Shown: positions 34,398-36,520 of the stretch, piece after piece
Layout: each line of letters starts with the position of its first letter
Numbering within the stretch: position 1 is the first letter of the stretch
Source of the DNA: Lachnospiraceae bacterium
Lineage (GTDB): Bacteria > Bacillota > Clostridia > Lachnospirales > Lachnospiraceae
Direction of reading: 5' to 3'
Length of the DNA stretch: 36,520 nt
Assembly: GCA_024684355.1 (NCBI GenBank)
Contig: JAIKXA010000106.1
Location: forward strand, 1-36,520
Made by a program: the position numbers and the translations under genes
The notes under the pieces: generated by a model
The model's database searches: none
Seen by the model: only the letters and a program-made list of their open reading frames with translations
What the model was told of the DNA's origin: nothing

Positions 34398-35032
34398 TAT
34401 ACTCGGAAAACATACTCATTTGTATTGCAATCCCCTTATTTATAGCATTGTTTTTTACCAGAACATCAACCAAGAGATTTCTGTTTGCATTTATTCTGGG
34501 GATGACGGTCTGCCTGTTTTCTGCATATATAAGCGGTTTTGTTAATTACATAACAGAACTTGGCAGGGATGAAATGGCCATATATTATTCTCCTGTAATA
34601 GAAGAGATAATGAAGTTTTTACCGATACTGTTTTACGAGGCAGTATTTATACCCGAACAGGAAAAACTCTATACAGCATCCATAGGTATAGGCTTGGGAT
34701 TTGCCACATTTGAAAACTGCTGTTATATACTTTCGGCAGTGGACATAAGTCTGCCATACATGCTTATCAGAGGCTTGTCAGTCGGAGTAATGCACCTCAT
34801 CTGTTCATTAGCACTTATACTTGGACTTGGTTTATCAAAACGTTTTGAAGTTATGACACTTCCCGGATTGGTGGGAGCCATATCAATGCCCATGATATTC
34901 CATGCATTATACAATCTGCTTGTATCAGAGGACGGCTTAAGTTCATACCTTGGCTATTTTCTTCCGATACTCACTGCATTCATCCTATTTATCCCCTTCA
35001 GGGTAATAAGAGAAAAACTCAATAATGAATAA
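34394..35032 (+). CDS. PrsW-like intramembrane protease
   Basis: 212 residues with about seven transmembrane helices and the PrsW/CAAX-protease-like motif set. EExxK is in SPVIEEIMKFLPI (E70, E71, K74). FxxxEN is in GFATFENCCY (E107, N108). R126 and H134 lie in the next helix, RGLSVGVMHL, and HxxxN is in FHALYNLL (H170, N174). PrsW is the site-1 protease that starts destruction of the anti-sigma factor RsiW in Bacillus. Placement in one coupled cassette with an ECF sigma factor fits the same logic here. It ends at a strong terminator. Confidence 0.85.
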   Translation: MIYSENILICIAIPLFIALFFTRTSTKRFLFAFILGMTVCLFSAYISGFVNYITELGRDEMAIYYSPVIEEIMKFLPILFYEAVFIPEQEKLYTASIGIGLGFATFENCCYILSAVDISLPYMLIRGLSVGVMHLICSLALILGLGLSKRFEVMTLPGLVGAISMPMIFHALYNLLVSEDGLSSYLGYFLPILTAFILFIPFRVIREKLNNE

Positions 35033-35037
35033 AACAG

Positions 35038-35073
35038 TCAATCAGAGGGACGGTTCTCTGATTGATTTTTTTT
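35038..35073 (+). terminator. Perfect intrinsic terminator ending the ECF cassette
   Basis: TCAATCAGAG (35038-35047) pairs perfectly with CTCTGATTGA (35056-35065) around an 8-base loop. T8 (35066-35073) follows at once. Confidence 0.95.
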
Positions 35074-35113
35074 GATTTTTTTCAAATTTTTTTCAAATTT
35101 TTTTAATTTTTTT
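35066..35113 (+). other. Helically phased T-tracts, probably curved DNA
   Basis: Five T-runs of 7-8 bases start at 35066, 35076, 35087, 35098 and 35107, i.e. 10, 11, 11 and 9 bases apart. They are separated by GA, CAAA, CAAA and AA. Phasing close to the helical turn should bend the DNA. The stretch sits between the terminator and the likely promoter of the next genes, where an upstream bend or T-rich UP-like element could stimulate transcription. Confidence 0.7.
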
Positions 35114-35185
35114 AGTGAGTAAAATAAACTGCAACGGGGACTAAGGGGTATAAGACAACAAAATCAAATGAAGGGAGGAATAGCG

Positions 35186-35530
35186 ATGAAGTACGGAATA
35201 GATGAATCCATGCGAATGATCACAGAGCGAAAGGATAAGCTGATCTGTCAGAATATACGTAAGAAAATAAGTGTATGTCTGGCAGGATCCATAGTAATAT
35301 CCGTACTGCTTTTGGCTGTGATCTTTGATTATTCGGGTTTCGAAAAACTGGCGGCAGAACAATCGGTATACGGTTCGTTAATGCTCTCGGAAAAAGCCGG
35401 CGGATACATTATTGTCGGTATAGCAAGCTTTGTGGTTGCTGTTGTGATCACATTGTTCTGCATAAAACTAAAGGAAAAAGATGAAAAAAGAAAATCCGAA
35501 AATAAAAACAAATACGAAGAGGAGGCTTAG
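35186..35530 (+). CDS. Second small two-helix membrane protein, paralogue of the candidate anti-sigma
   Basis: 114 residues from ATG 35186 with AAGGGAGG 7 bases upstream. An in-frame ATG at 35168 lies before that ribosome site and is unlikely. It has a charged N-terminus, TM1 (about 28-47), an external loop with VYGSLMLSEK, TM2 ending VVITLFCIKLKE, and a charged Lys/Glu tail. Layout, the YGSL motif and the TLxC end match the protein at 33211-33537. It starts a separate transcription unit and lies 5 bases before the surface-protein gene. It may be a second regulator or partner of the same ECF system. Confidence 0.8.
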   Translation: MKYGIDESMRMITERKDKLICQNIRKKISVCLAGSIVISVLLLAVIFDYSGFEKLAAEQSVYGSLMLSEKAGGYIIVGIASFVVAVVITLFCIKLKEKDEKRKSENKNKYEEEA

Positions 35531-35535
35531 AAAGA

Positions 35536-36520
35536 ATGAAGAAAAAGATTGCTTTTTTAGTATCAATCTTAATATGCATATCCATGGTTATGACAAACTT
35601 CGCAGGGTTTGGAAACACCTTGAAAGAAGTTAAGGCAAATGACAAGTACACAATTACCGTTTCCAGTACAGTCATGGCTGATGACGTATGGTTTGGGGCA
35701 TATATTGAAGATGGAAATCTTTCATTCACAGGAGAAAATGGAGAGTTTTCATTCTTGGGAGAAGAAGGAACTGAAGTTTCATTATCTGTCGATTATAATC
35801 CGAATTATATATTTAAGGGTTGGAAAATAGTTTCCGGCAGTGGAACTATTACGGAAGGTGATGATGGAGAATACTATTATATAATAGGAAATACAAATTC
35901 AAAAATACAAGCTATTTTTGAAGAAAAAGAAAGTCATCCTGCTTTTATAGAAGAATGGCTGGTAGGGGAAAACCCCAATAAACCCCAATATACTAATGCC
36001 CAAGGAAGTACTGTTGAGACAGAGGGAGTTTATTATGTTGATGCGCTTTGTGAGTATTTTACAGAACATGATAGAGATGGTGCAGAAGAAGTTGGAAGTG
36101 TTCCCACAAAGCCAGGAACATACTATGTGAAGTTTTTTATAGAAGGAGATGAAAAGTATAAGAATGAGGAAAAAATCTTAAAATTTAATATAAGAAAAAA
36201 AATTAATATAACAGCAAACAATAATGAAGAAACATATAAGCCCGGATTAACATATGATGTATCAACACTGTTTGAAATTCCGGACGTAGCCGGTACTCCA
36301 AGCTACGAAATTGTAGCTAATAAGGACAATACTGTAGCAGCCGGAGCCGGAACAATTGATGGTGATACATTAACCATTGAAAAAGTCGGAACCATAACGA
36401 TACAGGTTACAACTGCACAAACAGATACAGTTGCGTCAGCAAGTGCAGAAGCAACACTTACCGTTAATCCGGCTAAAATAACCAGTAACATGCTTAATTT
36501 AGCTCCCGATTCATATATAT
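35536..36520 (+). CDS. N-terminal part of a large secreted surface protein
   Basis: The frame stays open from ATG 35536 to the window edge (328 codons), with GAGGAGG 11 bases upstream. Residues 1-36 look like a signal peptide (MKKKIAFLVSILICISMVMT...VKAND). The first module contains ADDVWFGAYIEDGN and FKGWKIVSGSGTI, an InlB/Flg_new-like beta repeat pattern. Later Ig-like segments include GTYYVKFFIEGDEKYK and EATLTVNPAKIT, like MBG/Big-type repeats. The expected cell-wall anchor would lie past the window. GC content is lower than in the flagellar region. Likely surface adhesion or scaffold; exact role unknown. Confidence 0.85.
   Translation, partial: MKKKIAFLVSILICISMVMTNFAGFGNTLKEVKANDKYTITVSSTVMADDVWFGAYIEDGNLSFTGENGEFSFLGEEGTEVSLSVDYNPNYIFKGWKIVSGSGTITEGDDGEYYYIIGNTNSKIQAIFEEKESHPAFIEEWLVGENPNKPQYTNAQGSTVETEGVYYVDALCEYFTEHDRDGAEEVGSVPTKPGTYYVKFFIEGDEKYKNEEKILKFNIRKKINITANNNEETYKPGLTYDVSTLFEIPDVAGTPSYEIVANKDNTVAAGAGTIDGDTLTIEKVGTITIQVTTAQTDTVASASAEATLTVNPAKITSNMLNLAPDSYI

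Overview
The window looks like a chromosomal segment of a motile, anaerobic Firmicute, most likely a Lachnospiraceae (Clostridium cluster XIVa) member. The reasons are gene content and style: a single long flagellar/chemotaxis operon with fliY in place of a short fliN, a CheC/CheD adaptation pair, an FlhF/FlhG pair, a PilZ protein, a FapA-like protein and a DUF6115-like protein after sigma-28. AGGAGG-type ribosome sites with some TTG/GTG starts, moderate GC and Thr-Pro-rich surface linkers also fit. Genus cannot be assigned from the sequence alone.

Region 1 (1-22,873, all + strand) is the distal part of the flagellar operon: a possible flbD tail, motA, motB, fliL, fliM, fliY, fliO, fliP, fliQ, fliR, flhB, flhA, flhF, flhG, pilZ (ycgR-like), cheB, cheA, cheW, cheC, cheD, a small membrane protein, fliA (sigma-28), fapA-like, a small unknown protein, a DUF6115-like membrane protein and a Thr-Pro-repeat membrane protein. 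It closes with a strong bidirectional terminator. Genes overlap or sit within tens of bases. The exceptions are a promoter-bearing gap before fliP and a 258-base structured gap before flhA. No CheY, CheR or receiver domain is encoded here, and CheB is only the catalytic half.

Region 2 (22,923-25,582) holds a chemoreceptor gene on the minus strand, convergent with the operon, and a divergent lipoprotein gene with a palindrome over its promoter. Region 3 (25,607-32,545) is a sugar-uptake and sensing unit: a solute-binding lipoprotein, two permeases (the second interrupted by one in-frame TAA), a terminator, an array of hairpins with CUUG tetraloops, a YesM-type histidine kinase, an AraC-type response regulator and a biotin ligase. 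The ABC ATPase is not encoded here.

Region 4 (32,629-36,520) is the most interesting. A compact, translationally coupled cassette encodes an ECF sigma factor, a tiny two-helix membrane protein, an unknown polytopic membrane protein and a PrsW-like intramembrane protease. A perfect terminator and a set of helically phased T-tracts follow. Then come a paralogue of the tiny two-helix protein and the start of a large secreted surface protein that runs off the window. The arrangement suggests an ECF sigma / anti-sigma / regulated-proteolysis system that may control cell-surface genes. This is inference from gene order and motifs.
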